A stretch of DNA of 64,000 nt, from positions 39,785 to 103,784 of the forward strand of contig NZ_NKTZ01000009.1 in the NCBI RefSeq assembly GCF_003207855.1. The letters run 5' to 3'. Source of the DNA: Komagataeibacter rhaeticus. GTDB taxonomy: Bacteria > Pseudomonadota > Alphaproteobacteria > Acetobacterales > Acetobacteraceae. Shown one piece after another: positions 9,230 through 18,489 of this stretch; position 1 is the stretch's first letter; each line of letters starts with the position of its first letter. Made by a program: the position numbers and the translations under genes. The notes beneath the pieces were generated by a model, which saw only the letters and a program-made list of their open reading frames with translations, was not told where the DNA came from and searched no databases.

Positions 9230-9406
9230 ATGACCGACCAGACCACGACCAGCGCCTTCGATCAGGGCAAGGCCGCCGCCACCAAGGGCGAGCCACTGAT
9301 CGAAAACCCGTTCGACGAAACGCTGCCCGCCTATGAACAGTGGAACAGGGGCTGGTGGAGCGTGCGTGAAAACGATGGCGACTTCGACCCCTTTGCCGAG
9401 AAATAG
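9230..9406 (+). CDS. Small RMF/CrpP-like protein (58 aa)
   Basis: A short gene beginning MTDQTTTSAFDQGKAAA with an AGGAG ribosome site 6 nt before ATG at 9230. The pattern G-K-A-A-A-x2-G, then NPFDE, then W-N-R-G-W-W matches the layout of ribosome modulation factor and CrpP-like small proteins (G-x2-A-x3-G ... NPY/CPY ... W-x2-GW). The N-terminal basic stretch of RMF is missing and the protein is acidic. It could be a ribosome-hibernation factor or a related small binding protein. It is followed by an intrinsic terminator, so it is probably a monocistronic transcript, downstream of the oxygenase gene. Confidence 0.7.
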   Translation: MTDQTTTSAFDQGKAAATKGEPLIENPFDETLPAYEQWNRGWWSVRENDGDFDPFAEK

Positions 9407-9534
9407 GCCATCGGGGCACGATGGCGTGAAGTCATCCAAACGTGAGCACGCGCCCATTGCGCCGGGACACGCCCGCATGGAATGAAGGGGGCTGACGGTT
9501 CGTTATAGCAGATATGCGACTGTCCTCAGGATAA

Positions 9535-9563
9535 GGCGGCATCGGCAACGGTGCCGCCTTTTT
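9535..9563 (+). terminator. Intrinsic terminator
   Basis: Perfect 7-bp stem GGCGGCA (9535-9541) / TGCCGCC (9552-9558) with a 10-nt loop and a T5 run. It lies about 130 bp after the RMF-like gene and just before the convergent ClC gene end, so it ends plus-strand transcription. Confidence 0.75.
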
Positions 9564-9578
9564 CCGTCCCCCGCCGGG

Positions 9579-10910
9579 TCAGGAGCGTGCCGACATGCTG
9601 CCCGGTGCTGCCGGCCGCAGCGTGGGGGCCGGTGCGCCGTCCACACGCGCGCAGACCCGCAAGCCCAGCAGCGCACTGGCCGAAGCCAGCAGGACGGGAA
9701 CCCACATGTCATGCCCCAGCTGCGTGAATTCGATGCCAAGGGCAATGGCCGTAAGCGGCATGGACATGAACGTGCCCAGAAAGGCAATGCCCCCCAGCAG
9801 CGCCACCGTACCCATGGCAACCGGCGGCAGGAACAGGTTCCACACCCCCGCCAGCACGGTGGAAAGCAGTGCCCCCATGGCCAGGCTGGGGGTCAGCAGG
9901 CCACCGGCCGCGCCGGCCCGCACCGCCCCCATGATCGCCACGAATTTAAGCACCAGCACCACCGCGGCCAGCTGCACCCCCATCTGGGCGGCCAGTGCCA
10001 GCTGCATCGGCCCGCGCCCGTTGCCTGGCAGCTGCGGATAGAAACAGGTCGCCACCCCCAGCAGCGGAAACACCACCAGGCACCAGCCGATACGCGACAC
10101 CCCCGTCGCCGCCCGGTTCTGCACGACAGCCATCACGCGCCTGGCCATATGCGCCGCAATGCCGACAACCGGCCCCGCGCACAGTGCCCACAGTACCACG
10201 GGCACGGTCACCGCCATGGCCCCGGTTTCATACTGGTGCACATTACCCAGCACCGCCCATGGCACGCACGCCCCGATGGCCGAGGCCCCCATCGCGCACA
10301 GCACCGCGCGCTGGCCCGTGGTGCCCAGCAGCACTTCCAGTATGAACAGCGCACCACCCAGCGGCACATTGTACACCGCCGCAAGCCCGGCCCCCGCCCC
10401 ACACGCGATGATGATGCGCCGGTCGGCCGCCACCAGCCCCAGCATGCGGCCCGTGCCGGTGGCCAGCACGGCACCCAGTTCACGCGGCGCCACCTCACGC
10501 CCCAGCGGGGAACCCAGGGCCACGGTCACGATCTGCAGCAGCAGGTGCACAAGGGTGGAGAGCGGCGGCATCGGCCGCCCCAGCTCCGTCTTGCCCACGG
10601 CCCCGCCAATGCTGACCAGCGGCCTGCCGAAACGCCCCAGCGCCCACCAGCCCACACCCGCCACCACGCCCGCCGCGCACAGTGCGGCCACCCGCCGCCA
10701 CGCGGGGGCGGCACTGACCCCCTGCACAAACGTATGCGGGCCGCCCGGCTGGCCGTAGCCGTAAGCCAGGTGCTGGATCATGTGCAGCAGCAGCGACAGC
10801 ACCGTTCCCCCCAGTCCCGACAGGATGCCCGTCACCACGACCGCGACGGCCATGACCGGCCACGGCGTATGGGACACGGAAGCGGAAGGGGAGGAAGCAG
10901 GTGCGGACAT
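9579..10910 (-). CDS. ClC-family chloride channel/antiporter
   Basis: A 443-residue integral membrane protein with about ten hydrophobic helices. Family landmarks are visible: GREVAPRELGAVLATG corresponds to the conserved GRExP filter motif, followed by CGAGAGLAAVYNVPLGGALFILE. A late AGAAGGLLTPSLAMGALLS segment corresponds to the GxFxP region. The start at 10910 gives a short cytoplasmic N-terminus before the first helix; the frame stays open further upstream to 11087 but without membrane-like or family-like sequence. It is probably a Cl-/H+ antiporter or channel. It stands alone and converges on the RMF-like gene. Confidence 0.88.
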   Translation of the reverse strand: MSAPASSPSASVSHTPWPVMAVAVVVTGILSGLGGTVLSLLLHMIQHLAYGYGQPGGPHTFVQGVSAAPAWRRVAALCAAGVVAGVGWWALGRFGRPLVSIGGAVGKTELGRPMPPLSTLVHLLLQIVTVALGSPLGREVAPRELGAVLATGTGRMLGLVAADRRIIIACGAGAGLAAVYNVPLGGALFILEVLLGTTGQRAVLCAMGASAIGACVPWAVLGNVHQYETGAMAVTVPVVLWALCAGPVVGIAAHMARRVMAVVQNRAATGVSRIGWCLVVFPLLGVATCFYPQLPGNGRGPMQLALAAQMGVQLAAVVLVLKFVAIMGAVRAGAAGGLLTPSLAMGALLSTVLAGVWNLFLPPVAMGTVALLGGIAFLGTFMSMPLTAIALGIEFTQLGHDMWVPVLLASASALLGLRVCARVDGAPAPTLRPAAPGSMSARS

Positions 10911-11277
10911 GACGTTATGAGGTAGGCCGGATCGGGGATCGGGCGCAAGCCGACTTTGCAGGGATGCATGGACACGGAACCGGACAGGTGACACACGCCC
11001 CCGGCCCATGCGGGCGGCGGGGCCGGCAGCATGCGAAAGACCGGAACGGGAAGTGCTGCATTGTTCATTACGATATGATATCGACAACGCACCTGCCCCC
11101 TGTCATGCCCTGCTCCGGGAGCGGGTGGCGGGGCATGCACAATGGCCACACCTGCCCCGGGGTATGAAACTGCGGCGTAAAGACAGTAGCCAGTTCATAT
11201 TGTTTACAGATATGGTTGCCTTTACGGAACAGAGGCAGCTAAATGAATTTCCAGGGGCAGGGCAGGAAGGGAACGAA
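10911..11277. promoter_or_regulatory. Divergent intergenic region between clc and glnK
   Basis: A 367-bp region that must hold promoters for both the ClC gene and glnK-amtB. The glnK-proximal 100 bp are AT-richer, for example around 11195-11225. I looked for a sigma-54 -24/-12 element (GG-N10-GC with TGGC and TTGC) and saw no convincing match. I find no gene or RNA here. Confidence 0.4.
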
Positions 11278-11616
11278 ATGAAATTTGTCATTGCCATCAT
11301 CAAGCCATTCAAGCTGGATGAGGTGCGCGAGGGATTGCACTCCATCGGGGTGGATGCCCTGACGGCCACCGAAGTGAAGGGATATGGCCGCCAGAAAGGC
11401 CAGACCGAAATCTATCGTGGCGCTGAATACAACATCCAGTTCCTGCCCAAGATCAAGCTCGAGATCGCGGTGCCCGCCACCCAGTGCGACAAGGTGGTGG
11501 AGGTGATCCAGAGCGCCGCGTGCACCGGCAAGATCGGAGATGGCAAGATTTTTGTTCTGGACCTGCAACAGGCAATACGTATCAGGACACAGGAAACCGG
11601 AGAAAACGCGCTGTGA
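11278..11616 (+). CDS. glnK: PII nitrogen regulatory protein GlnK
   Basis: A 112-residue PII signal protein. It starts MKFVIAIIKPFKLDEVREGL, carries the T-loop with the uridylylation tyrosine in YRGAEYNIQF, and has the second signature TGKIGDGKIFVLDLQQAIRIRTQE. The family senses ATP/ADP and 2-oxoglutarate and, when unmodified, blocks the AmtB ammonium channel. It is directly coupled to amtB (the stop shares bases with the amtB GTG start). That arrangement favours GlnK over GlnB, which usually sits with glnA. An AAGGG site lies 8 nt upstream of the start. Confidence 0.96.
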   Translation: MKFVIAIIKPFKLDEVREGLHSIGVDALTATEVKGYGRQKGQTEIYRGAEYNIQFLPKIKLEIAVPATQCDKVVEVIQSAACTGKIGDGKIFVLDLQQAIRIRTQETGENAL

Positions 11617-12992
11617 TCACAAAGATTGGCAAGATCGGACGCCATGCGGGGCTGGCCGCAGCCGTAACCGCCGTGTCCCTGCGCGGCCTGCCCGCCATGG
11701 CGGCTGATGCCGCCCCCCCCGCGATCGACACGGGCGATACCGCATGGATGCTGGTCAGCACGGCACTCGTGCTGCTGATGACCATTCCGGGCCTGGCCCT
11801 GTTCTATGGCGGCATGGTCCGCAAGAAGAACGTGCTGGCCACGCTCATGCAGTCCTTCAGCATATGCTGCATCATGACGGTTGTGTGGATGGTGCTGGGC
11901 TACAGCCTGACCTTCACATCGGGCAATTCCTTCATCGGTGGCCTGTCGCGTATTATGCTCAACGGCATGGGCGCGGGAATCAGCAAGGGTGCCGACGTGC
12001 CCTTCACCATGGCCGCGGGCACTGACGCCGCAACCGCCATGACCATTCCCGAAAGCGTGTGGATGACGTTCCAGATGACGTTCGCCATCATCACGCCCGC
12101 CCTGATCACCGGCGCCTTTGCCGAACGCATGAAGTTCAGCGCCATGTGCGTGTTCACCATCCTGTGGGGCCTGCTGGTCTATGTGCCGGTGGCCCACTGG
12201 GTATGGGGGCCGGGTGGCTGGGTTGCGGGCCAGATCGGCGCGATCGACTTTGCCGGTGGCACGGTCGTGCATATCAATGCCGGTATTGCCGGTCTGGTCG
12301 CCGCCCTGGTGCTGGGCCGCCGCAAGGGATATGGGGAGGAAGACCTCTCCCCCTACAACCTGACCTATGCCGTCATCGGTGCCTCGCTGCTGTGGGTGGG
12401 CTGGTTCGGCTTCAACGCGGGTTCGGCCGGGGGGGCGAACGGCCGTGCGGGCATGGCCATGGCCACCACCCAGATTGCCGCCGCCGCCGCTGGCGTATCG
12501 TGGATGTGCGCCGAATGGATGAAGACCGGCAAGCCGACCGTGCTGGGCATCATCTCCGGTGCCGTGGCGGGACTGGTGGCCATTACGCCTGCGGCTGGCT
12601 TCGTGCTGCCCGGTGGCGCGCTGGTGATCGGGCTGCTGGCCGGTGTGATCTGCTTCTGGGGGGCTACGGGGCTCAAGCACATGATGGGCTATGATGACAG
12701 CCTTGATGCCTTTGGCGTGCATGGCATTGGCGGTATTGTGGGCGCGCTGCTGACCGGCGTATTCGCCTATGGCCCGCTTTCCGCCACCGATGCCAGCCCC
12801 GAGGGCGTGGTCGGCTCCTTCCACCAGCTGGTGGCGCAGGCGGAATCCGTGGGCGTGACCATCATCTGGTGCGCGGTGATCAGCTTCATCCTGCTCAAGG
12901 CCATTGACCTGACCATCGGGCTGCGTGTCAGCCGGGATGAGGAAATGGAAGGTCTGGACATGAGCCTGCATGGTGAACGGATCAATTCCTGA
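11613..12992 (+). CDS. amtB: Ammonium transporter AmtB
   Basis: A 459-residue Amt/Rh-family channel. The GTG start at 11613 overlaps the glnK stop (GTGA) and supplies an N-terminal signal-like helix ending near AMAADA, like the cleaved signal of E. coli AmtB. Pore residues are present: FYGGMVRKKN, GAFAERMKFS, the first pore His in GGTVVHINAG, and the second in DAFGVHGIGGIVGAL. Eleven or so membrane segments follow. It imports ammonium under nitrogen limitation and is gated by GlnK. A strong terminator follows directly. Confidence 0.96.
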   Translation: MITKIGKIGRHAGLAAAVTAVSLRGLPAMAADAAPPAIDTGDTAWMLVSTALVLLMTIPGLALFYGGMVRKKNVLATLMQSFSICCIMTVVWMVLGYSLTFTSGNSFIGGLSRIMLNGMGAGISKGADVPFTMAAGTDAATAMTIPESVWMTFQMTFAIITPALITGAFAERMKFSAMCVFTILWGLLVYVPVAHWVWGPGGWVAGQIGAIDFAGGTVVHINAGIAGLVAALVLGRRKGYGEEDLSPYNLTYAVIGASLLWVGWFGFNAGSAGGANGRAGMAMATTQIAAAAAGVSWMCAEWMKTGKPTVLGIISGAVAGLVAITPAAGFVLPGGALVIGLLAGVICFWGATGLKHMMGYDDSLDAFGVHGIGGIVGALLTGVFAYGPLSATDASPEGVVGSFHQLVAQAESVGVTIIWCAVISFILLKAIDLTIGLRVSRDEEMEGLDMSLHGERINS

Positions 12993-13021
12993 CCCCCTGC
13001 CCTGACGGGCGACATGACCAG

Positions 13022-13049
13022 GGGCGGCCCAGGAGGCCGCCCTTTTTTT
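13022..13049 (+). terminator. Intrinsic terminator after amtB
   Basis: Perfect 8-bp GC stem GGGCGGCC (13022-13029) / GGCCGCCC (13035-13042) with a 5-nt loop followed by T7. It is 30 bp after the amtB stop and ends the glnK-amtB operon. Confidence 0.9.
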
Positions 13050-13232
13050 ATACCGGCGCCCTTGGCATGACGCTGCCGGTCCGGGAAAACAGCCTGCCCC
13101 ACCCTGCCGTCAGGGCAATGCAAACCGGCATGGAAGCGGAAAGGAATGCCGCCTTCCCGGAAAAGACGGCATTCCCTGAAGCATCCTGGACCATGCTTTA
13201 CCCGCAACGGCCCTGCTGGCCTGCACGGCCGG

Positions 13233-15431
13233 TCAGAAAGACTGCGAGATCCCGGTCAGGATCGTGCGGCGCAGCCCGTATTGCGGTGCGCCCACGCCAA
13301 TGCCCGTGCCGCTGCGCAGCATGTAGGGGTGATCGAACAGGTTGGTCACATCCAGCCGCAACTGCGTGGTCCGCAGGAAACGGGAATGGAACAGGTCACG
13401 AAAGGACTGCACGACCGACATGTTGAAGGTGGCGTATTGCGGGATCACCCCGCCATTGGGCACATCCGAATCCTGCCGCAGCCCGCTGCCATACACCATG
13501 GTGGCCGAAAGGCGCGTCGGGTGCCCGGTGCGATGGAAGAATGTGTAGGCCCCCCCGGCCGAGGCGGTCCAGCGCTGGTCATGATCCAGATGGATCCAGT
13601 GCTGGCTGATATAGGCCAGGTCATCGGCGGCGAAATTGAACTGCGCGCTTGTAATGTCCTTGCCGATGGCGCGCGACCACGCGAAATTGCCATAGAGCGA
13701 AAGCGGCCCGCGATCATAGGAGGTCGAGAATTCGTAGCCATTGACCTGTCCCCGCCGGTAATTGAAGCCGGACAGGATGATCGGTGCCCCGAACTGCCCT
13801 TCATCAATCAGGTTATGCGCCAGCTTGTAATAGGCATCGAACGACACGCGCCAGCCGGGCAGGATGGTCTGCTCGATCCCGGCATCGAAATAATGATCAC
13901 GCTCGGACTTGACCGTACTGCTGCCATTTGATGCCGCGGCACCGGACGTATTGGCAAACTGCTGCAGGTCGGTCCCCCCCACCACCTCGAACGGCGGCGG
14001 CGTGAAATAGCGTGAATATCCCGCATGCAGCACGCCGCCTTTCCATGCGCGCCATACCACATTGATGCGCGGGCTGAGCTGGTGCTCGTTGGTGTATTCA
14101 CCCACGCCATCAAAGCGCAGGCCGTAATTGACCGTGACATTGCGCAGCGGCCGCCATTCATCCTGCACATACAGGCCATAGATATCGCCCGTGCGGCCAT
14201 TGCCCGTATGGATGTTGATCATCTGGTCATTGGCATCGAACACCGTGGCGTCCGCCTTGGTGATGTTGCGTTCGGCAAAGACCTGGAAGCCGAAGCGGAT
14301 GGTATGGTCGGGGCGCACCCGCCAGGTCACGTCGCTCTGCGTGCCGGTGGACATGACCGACCGTTCGGCATGCTGGCTTATGCCCATATAGGCCAGGTCC
14401 CCCAGATTGGGATCAGGGCTGTAGCCAAGGCTGCTGTAGCGCGAGAAGACCGAGGTCTGGAGCGAGAACGCCCCGATCTCCTTCTGGAGCGACAGGATGG
14501 CGAAATCCGTGATTTCCTTCTGGTGCTCGTTCAGGTCGCCACTGCCTGGCGCATTGGGCAGGAGTGCGGTGTAGTTCTGGTCAAACAGCGGCTGGCCGCC
14601 ATTGTTGGGTAGCTGGTACTCGGCGTTCGATACCCCGGCAATCAGGCTGATCCGCGTGTTTTCATCCACCGTGTACCGCAGGTGCCCCAGGAAGTGGTAC
14701 TGGTTGCTCAGGTCATGCGGCGCATTGAAGGAGGCGGTCGTATTCTCGATCCCTACCCGGTCATGCACGTAATCGGCGGTAAAGAAGTAATCCCACTTTC
14801 CATACTGCCCCCCATACTGGGCGGAAGGAAAGAAGTAGTCGCGCGCGCCACCATAGATCGACACGTTGCCGCCCTTGTTGGTCGTCCCGTTCTTGGTGGT
14901 GATGTCCACCACCGCCGCCTGCAGGAAGCCGTACTGCACCGGCAGCGCGCCGGTGGAAAGGGACAGGTTGTCGGCAAAGCGGGTCATGAGGGTCTGACCG
15001 AACACGTTCATGCCTTCGGGCAGCTGCACGCCATCCAGGCGGAACTGTACCTCGTTATGGTCACCGCGCACATGGATCTGGCCGTAACTGTCCTGTGCCA
15101 CACCGGGGGCCTGCAGCAGCACGCTGTTCAGTCCCGCGTTGTCACCGCCCGGAATGGTTTCCAGCGCCCTGCGGCTGAAGGCATGCACCGTGGCCCCCGT
15201 GGAGGGCTGGAGCTGCATCCGCGCGCGGTCAAGCCGTGCGGTGACGGTCATGGTCTCGGGCGCGGAAGACGGACGGGTTACATCCTTTTCCCCCGTCGTG
15301 GCGGTGCTGCTGGCGGCAGCGGCGGACAGCACCGGCTCCTGGCCCATCGCACTGGCAAGGGGGGTCAGGATGGTCATGGCCAGAAGCATGGCCGGTGAAT
15401 GGGGACGGGCGGAAAACCATAGGCGCATCAT
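13233..15431 (-). CDS. TonB-dependent outer membrane receptor
   Basis: A 732-residue receptor. A signal peptide spans roughly residues 1-30 (LLAMTILTPLASAMG). A plug domain follows with the usual GDNAGLNSVLLQAPGVAQDSYGQIHVRGDHNEVQFRLDG pattern. A beta-barrel then ends in the classic C-terminal aromatic, LTGISQSF. The barrel contains DIYGLYVQDEWRPLRNVTVNYGLRFD, typical of siderophore/vitamin receptors. The exact ligand cannot be read. Its upstream region (to 15859) is AT-rich and contains two dyads that may be operators. No TonB/ExbBD or FecIR genes are adjacent. Confidence 0.9.
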   Translation of the reverse strand: MMRLWFSARPHSPAMLLAMTILTPLASAMGQEPVLSAAAASSTATTGEKDVTRPSSAPETMTVTARLDRARMQLQPSTGATVHAFSRRALETIPGGDNAGLNSVLLQAPGVAQDSYGQIHVRGDHNEVQFRLDGVQLPEGMNVFGQTLMTRFADNLSLSTGALPVQYGFLQAAVVDITTKNGTTNKGGNVSIYGGARDYFFPSAQYGGQYGKWDYFFTADYVHDRVGIENTTASFNAPHDLSNQYHFLGHLRYTVDENTRISLIAGVSNAEYQLPNNGGQPLFDQNYTALLPNAPGSGDLNEHQKEITDFAILSLQKEIGAFSLQTSVFSRYSSLGYSPDPNLGDLAYMGISQHAERSVMSTGTQSDVTWRVRPDHTIRFGFQVFAERNITKADATVFDANDQMINIHTGNGRTGDIYGLYVQDEWRPLRNVTVNYGLRFDGVGEYTNEHQLSPRINVVWRAWKGGVLHAGYSRYFTPPPFEVVGGTDLQQFANTSGAAASNGSSTVKSERDHYFDAGIEQTILPGWRVSFDAYYKLAHNLIDEGQFGAPIILSGFNYRRGQVNGYEFSTSYDRGPLSLYGNFAWSRAIGKDITSAQFNFAADDLAYISQHWIHLDHDQRWTASAGGAYTFFHRTGHPTRLSATMVYGSGLRQDSDVPNGGVIPQYATFNMSVVQSFRDLFHSRFLRTTQLRLDVTNLFDHPYMLRSGTGIGVGAPQYGLRRTILTGISQSF

Positions 15432-15859
15432 GGCGGGGCGGGCTCACATCCAGAAAAATGATTTCGGGAAGCGCAGCATTATTTGGTACAATATAACATA
15501 ACAATCTAAAAAAGCAGCCTGTCGCTCAGCCCTCGCGTTATGTTGCATTTACGCAACACACCCCAAGGCTGACCGGCATAGTCTGGTCACATCTACCAGG
15601 AATCCGGAATGTCTTTACGTATGGCAACCGGACATGACCGGGCGACATGACCATGCAGGATGCGGATAACCAGAACCGGACAGGCAACACGCTCGCCCCG
15701 TCCAATGACGGGATGTAAACGCTGTTCTAAAACAGGTTGCGTATACGTAACAATAAAAATTCTGGATATGGCATTTTTCAAAACTCCCTGAAAAACGCTT
15801 CCCCAACACTTTCCTGTTATTTTCAGGCCATTTCACGGATGGCTTCTGAAAACGGCCTT
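15432..15859. promoter_or_regulatory. AT-rich region upstream of the TonB receptor with two dyads
   Basis: A 428-bp non-coding region. It holds the inverted repeat TGTTGC-N6-GCAACA (15541-15558), about 110 bp upstream of the receptor start, and a near-perfect 16-bp palindrome GTTGCGTATACGTAAC (15736-15751). Both share a GTTGC half. They could be sites for one regulator of the receptor, possibly the adjacent TetR protein. I see no gene or RNA in the rest. Confidence 0.4.
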
Positions 15860-16567
15860 TCAGTCGGCCGCCGTGTCCATGACAAGCGGCGGCAGGCGCG
15901 GGGCTTCGCGCATATAGGCGTTCAGGAATGTCCTGACAGCGGACCGGGCGATGAAGATGATATGTGCCTCGTCCGTGTTGACCGGCAACTGCATGCGCGC
16001 GCGTGCCGCGATGCGCGTCTGGCACAGCGCGTAGAACTGCTCCGCCGCGAAAACGGGGTCGGGAATGTTCAGCACGCCCGCGTCATTATGCTGCATGAGC
16101 CATGCGGACAGGATGTTGATGGCCTTCTGCGGGCCGTGCTTCCAGAAGGTCTCCGCCAGGGCGGGGAAATTGCCGGCCTCCGAGATGATGATGCGGTTGA
16201 GCATGAGCGACAGCGGCGAGGTAAGCAGGCGGATCATGGCCACCGCCAGATGGTCGAGCGATTCCGTAAGGTTCGCCCCCTCGTCTATCCGGCTGAACAG
16301 AAGGGGCATCTTCTCGCACGCGCACTGTTCCACAAAGGCGGAGAACAGCGTGGCCTTGCTGTCGAAATAATTGTACAGCGTACCCTTGGATACCCCGGCA
16401 TCGCGCGCAATGCCCGACATGCTGGCCCCTTCGTACCCATGTTCGGCAAAAACCCGCGCGGCACCAGCCAGTATCTGCGCGCGTTTGGCGGCGGAAGCCC
16501 CCGAAGGCACGCAATCTTCCGCCTGTGCCTGGCGTGGCCGGTCTGCCGTGGTACCCATTGAAATCAT
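15860..16567 (-). CDS. TetR/AcrR-family transcriptional regulator
   Basis: A 235-residue regulator whose N-terminal helix-turn-helix is complete. ILAGAARVFAEHGYEGASMSGIARDAGVSKGTLYNYFDSKATLF (about residues 31-74) matches the TetR signature, including the G-T-L-Y-N-Y-F recognition core. The C-terminal ligand domain resembles AcrR-type regulators of efflux. A second ATG three codons in is an alternative start. The gene is divergent from the efflux lipoprotein, with a TetR-like operator at 16634-16652 between them. It most likely represses that gene and itself. Confidence 0.9.
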   Translation of the reverse strand: MISMGTTADRPRQAQAEDCVPSGASAAKRAQILAGAARVFAEHGYEGASMSGIARDAGVSKGTLYNYFDSKATLFSAFVEQCACEKMPLLFSRIDEGANLTESLDHLAVAMIRLLTSPLSLMLNRIIISEAGNFPALAETFWKHGPQKAINILSAWLMQHNDAGVLNIPDPVFAAEQFYALCQTRIAARARMQLPVNTDEAHIIFIARSAVRTFLNAYMREAPRLPPLVMDTAAD

Positions 16568-16633
16568 CCTGCTCCCAGTAATCGGTGCGTACTTTCGATT
16601 GACCCCGTGCGGAAAGCCGATAGGCTAGGGGAC

Positions 16634-16652
16634 TGACCGAACTGATCGGTCA
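16634..16652. promoter_or_regulatory. Predicted TetR/AcrR operator
   Basis: Perfect 7-bp inverted repeat TGACCGA-N5-TCGGTCA in the divergent region between the TetR gene and the efflux lipoprotein. Its size and symmetry are those of a TetR-family dimer site. The regulator next door is the obvious ligand-responsive binder. Confidence 0.65.
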
Positions 16653-16728
16653 TTTCAGCCATGGTAGCGAAACCATGCACTGGAATACAGATTTATATTA
16701 ACCGTTTCAGGCACGACAGGGGGCCGCG

Positions 16729-18378
16729 TTGGCAGGTAGGGGAATTTCATGGCGTACGGCGGTGGTTGGGTTGTCGGTCATGACCGCCGGGTGCGCGGTT
16801 GGCCCGAATTTCCACAAGCCCACGCCGTGGGCGCCCAAGCAGTACGGCGGCCCGGCCCGTATCGCCCCCGATGGCACGAACAGCCCGGCGCAGGTTGCAA
16901 GCCAGACCACACAGGATGACCCCGATACCGCATGGTGGACCCTGTTCCATGATGCCGAACTGACCAGACTTGAACAGCGCGTGGCCACCGACAACCTGGA
17001 TGTGCGCGCCTATGCCTACCGCATGGCCCAGAGCCGCGCGGAACTGCGCATTGCCGGCGCCGAGCGCTATCCCGGCCTGTCGGCCAGCGGTTCCTATGCC
17101 CGCCAGCAGTACAGCACCAAGATGCTGCAGCGTATCGTGACCGACGTGGAAAGCGACCCGCAGCTGGCCAACACCCCCGGCTTCTCCCAGTTCGCGCCCA
17201 CACCGGGGGAAGCCAAGATCCCCCTGTTCAACCAGTGGCGCGACAGCGTGGATGCCACATGGGAGCTGGACCTGTGGGGCCGCGTGCGCCGTGAATACGA
17301 AGCCGCCGCCGCCAACACCCAGGCCGTGAACGAAGCCCGGCGCGGCATGCTGATCTCCCGCCAGTCGGAAGTGGCGCGGGATTACATGGACCTGCGCAAC
17401 ACGCAGGAACAGCTGCGCATTGTCATGGAAAACCGCGACGTGGCGAAATCCATGCTGGACCTGAACCAGCAGCGCTACACCAAGGGGCTGGCCAGCAACC
17501 TGGAAGTGGAACAGGCCCGCGCCCAGTATGAAAGCACGCTGGCGCAGATCCCCCAGCTTGAGCAGCAGCTTGTCCTGCAGGTCAATGCGCTGAGCCTGCT
17601 GATGGGTGAACCGCCCCGCGCGCTGTCCGATGAACTGCTCACGGCAGCGGCCATTCCGCCCGTGCCACCGCGCGTGCCGGTGGGCGTGCCCTCCGAACTG
17701 GCGCGCCGCCGCCCCGATATCCGCCGTGCGGAAGCCAGCCTGCACGCCGCCATTGCCCAGGTGGGCGAGGCCGTGGCCGAATTTTACCCGCGCGTGACCA
17801 TCAATGCGGGATTCGGCTTTGAATCCCTCTCCTTCCGCGACCTCGGGTTCTGGAATGCCAAGGCGTGGAATGTCGGCCCGTCCATCACGCTGCCGCTGTT
17901 CCAGGGCGGGCGCCTGCGTGGCCAGCTTGAACTGCGCAAGGCCGCACAGAAGGAAGCGGCCATCAATTACCAGAAGACCGTGCTGGGTGCGTGGCATGAC
18001 GTGGATAACGCCCTGACCGCCTATACCGATGAACAGCGCCGCCATGACGAACTGGCCCGCCGCGTGGAGGCCAGCCACCATGCGCTCCAGCTGGCGCAGG
18101 ACCAGTACCGCAACGGCATGGTGACCTATCTGACCGTGCTGGACACGCAGCGCCAGTATCTGGGGGCTGAATCCGACCTGACCACCAGCACCGCCACCAT
18201 ATCGGGCAATCTGGTGCGGCTGTACAATGCGCTGGGTGGCGGGTGGGAGACCACCTATCCCGAAGCGCCTCCCCGCGCGAAACGGGGCACGGCCTCCACG
18301 TCCCGGTCCGCAACCGGCACGCCCGCCACAATGCCGCAGGCCGCTGCCACTGCCACCCCCGCGCATCAGCCTGCCTGA
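16729..18378 (+). CDS. NodT-family outer membrane efflux lipoprotein
   Basis: A 549-residue TolC-like outer membrane factor. The TTG start at 16729 is supported by AGGGGG 5 nt upstream. It gives a lipoprotein signal with lipobox MTAGC and the family's AVGPNFHKP continuation. Two OEP repeats follow: long helices with DATWELDLWGRVRREYEAAAANTQAV, then the second repeat with SELARRRPDIRRAEASLHAAIAQVGEAVAEFYPRVT. The Ala/Thr-rich tail is low complexity. The family exports drugs through RND or MFS partners, but no pump gene is adjacent. It is probably controlled by the divergent TetR regulator. Confidence 0.93.
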   Translation: MAGRGISWRTAVVGLSVMTAGCAVGPNFHKPTPWAPKQYGGPARIAPDGTNSPAQVASQTTQDDPDTAWWTLFHDAELTRLEQRVATDNLDVRAYAYRMAQSRAELRIAGAERYPGLSASGSYARQQYSTKMLQRIVTDVESDPQLANTPGFSQFAPTPGEAKIPLFNQWRDSVDATWELDLWGRVRREYEAAAANTQAVNEARRGMLISRQSEVARDYMDLRNTQEQLRIVMENRDVAKSMLDLNQQRYTKGLASNLEVEQARAQYESTLAQIPQLEQQLVLQVNALSLLMGEPPRALSDELLTAAAIPPVPPRVPVGVPSELARRRPDIRRAEASLHAAIAQVGEAVAEFYPRVTINAGFGFESLSFRDLGFWNAKAWNVGPSITLPLFQGGRLRGQLELRKAAQKEAAINYQKTVLGAWHDVDNALTAYTDEQRRHDELARRVEASHHALQLAQDQYRNGMVTYLTVLDTQRQYLGAESDLTTSTATISGNLVRLYNALGGGWETTYPEAPPRAKRGTASTSRSATGTPATMPQAAATATPAHQPA

Positions 18379-18489
18379 AAACCGCGTTAAAAGCTTGGCG
18401 TGCGTGCGCCATGCTAGTATAAGCCGCCCCGTTCCCCACTGGCTGGACCCTACCCGCCACGGGGAACCACGGCGCAGGGACCAGTCATC

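Noticed and set aside
10911..11277. Sigma-54 promoter before glnK
   Set aside because: The nearest GG/GC pair (TGGCGGGGCATGCA) has 8 nt rather than 10 nt between the doublets, so it does not fit.
11412..12971. 519-codon minus-strand open frame
   Set aside because: Antisense to glnK-amtB; low-complexity shadow.
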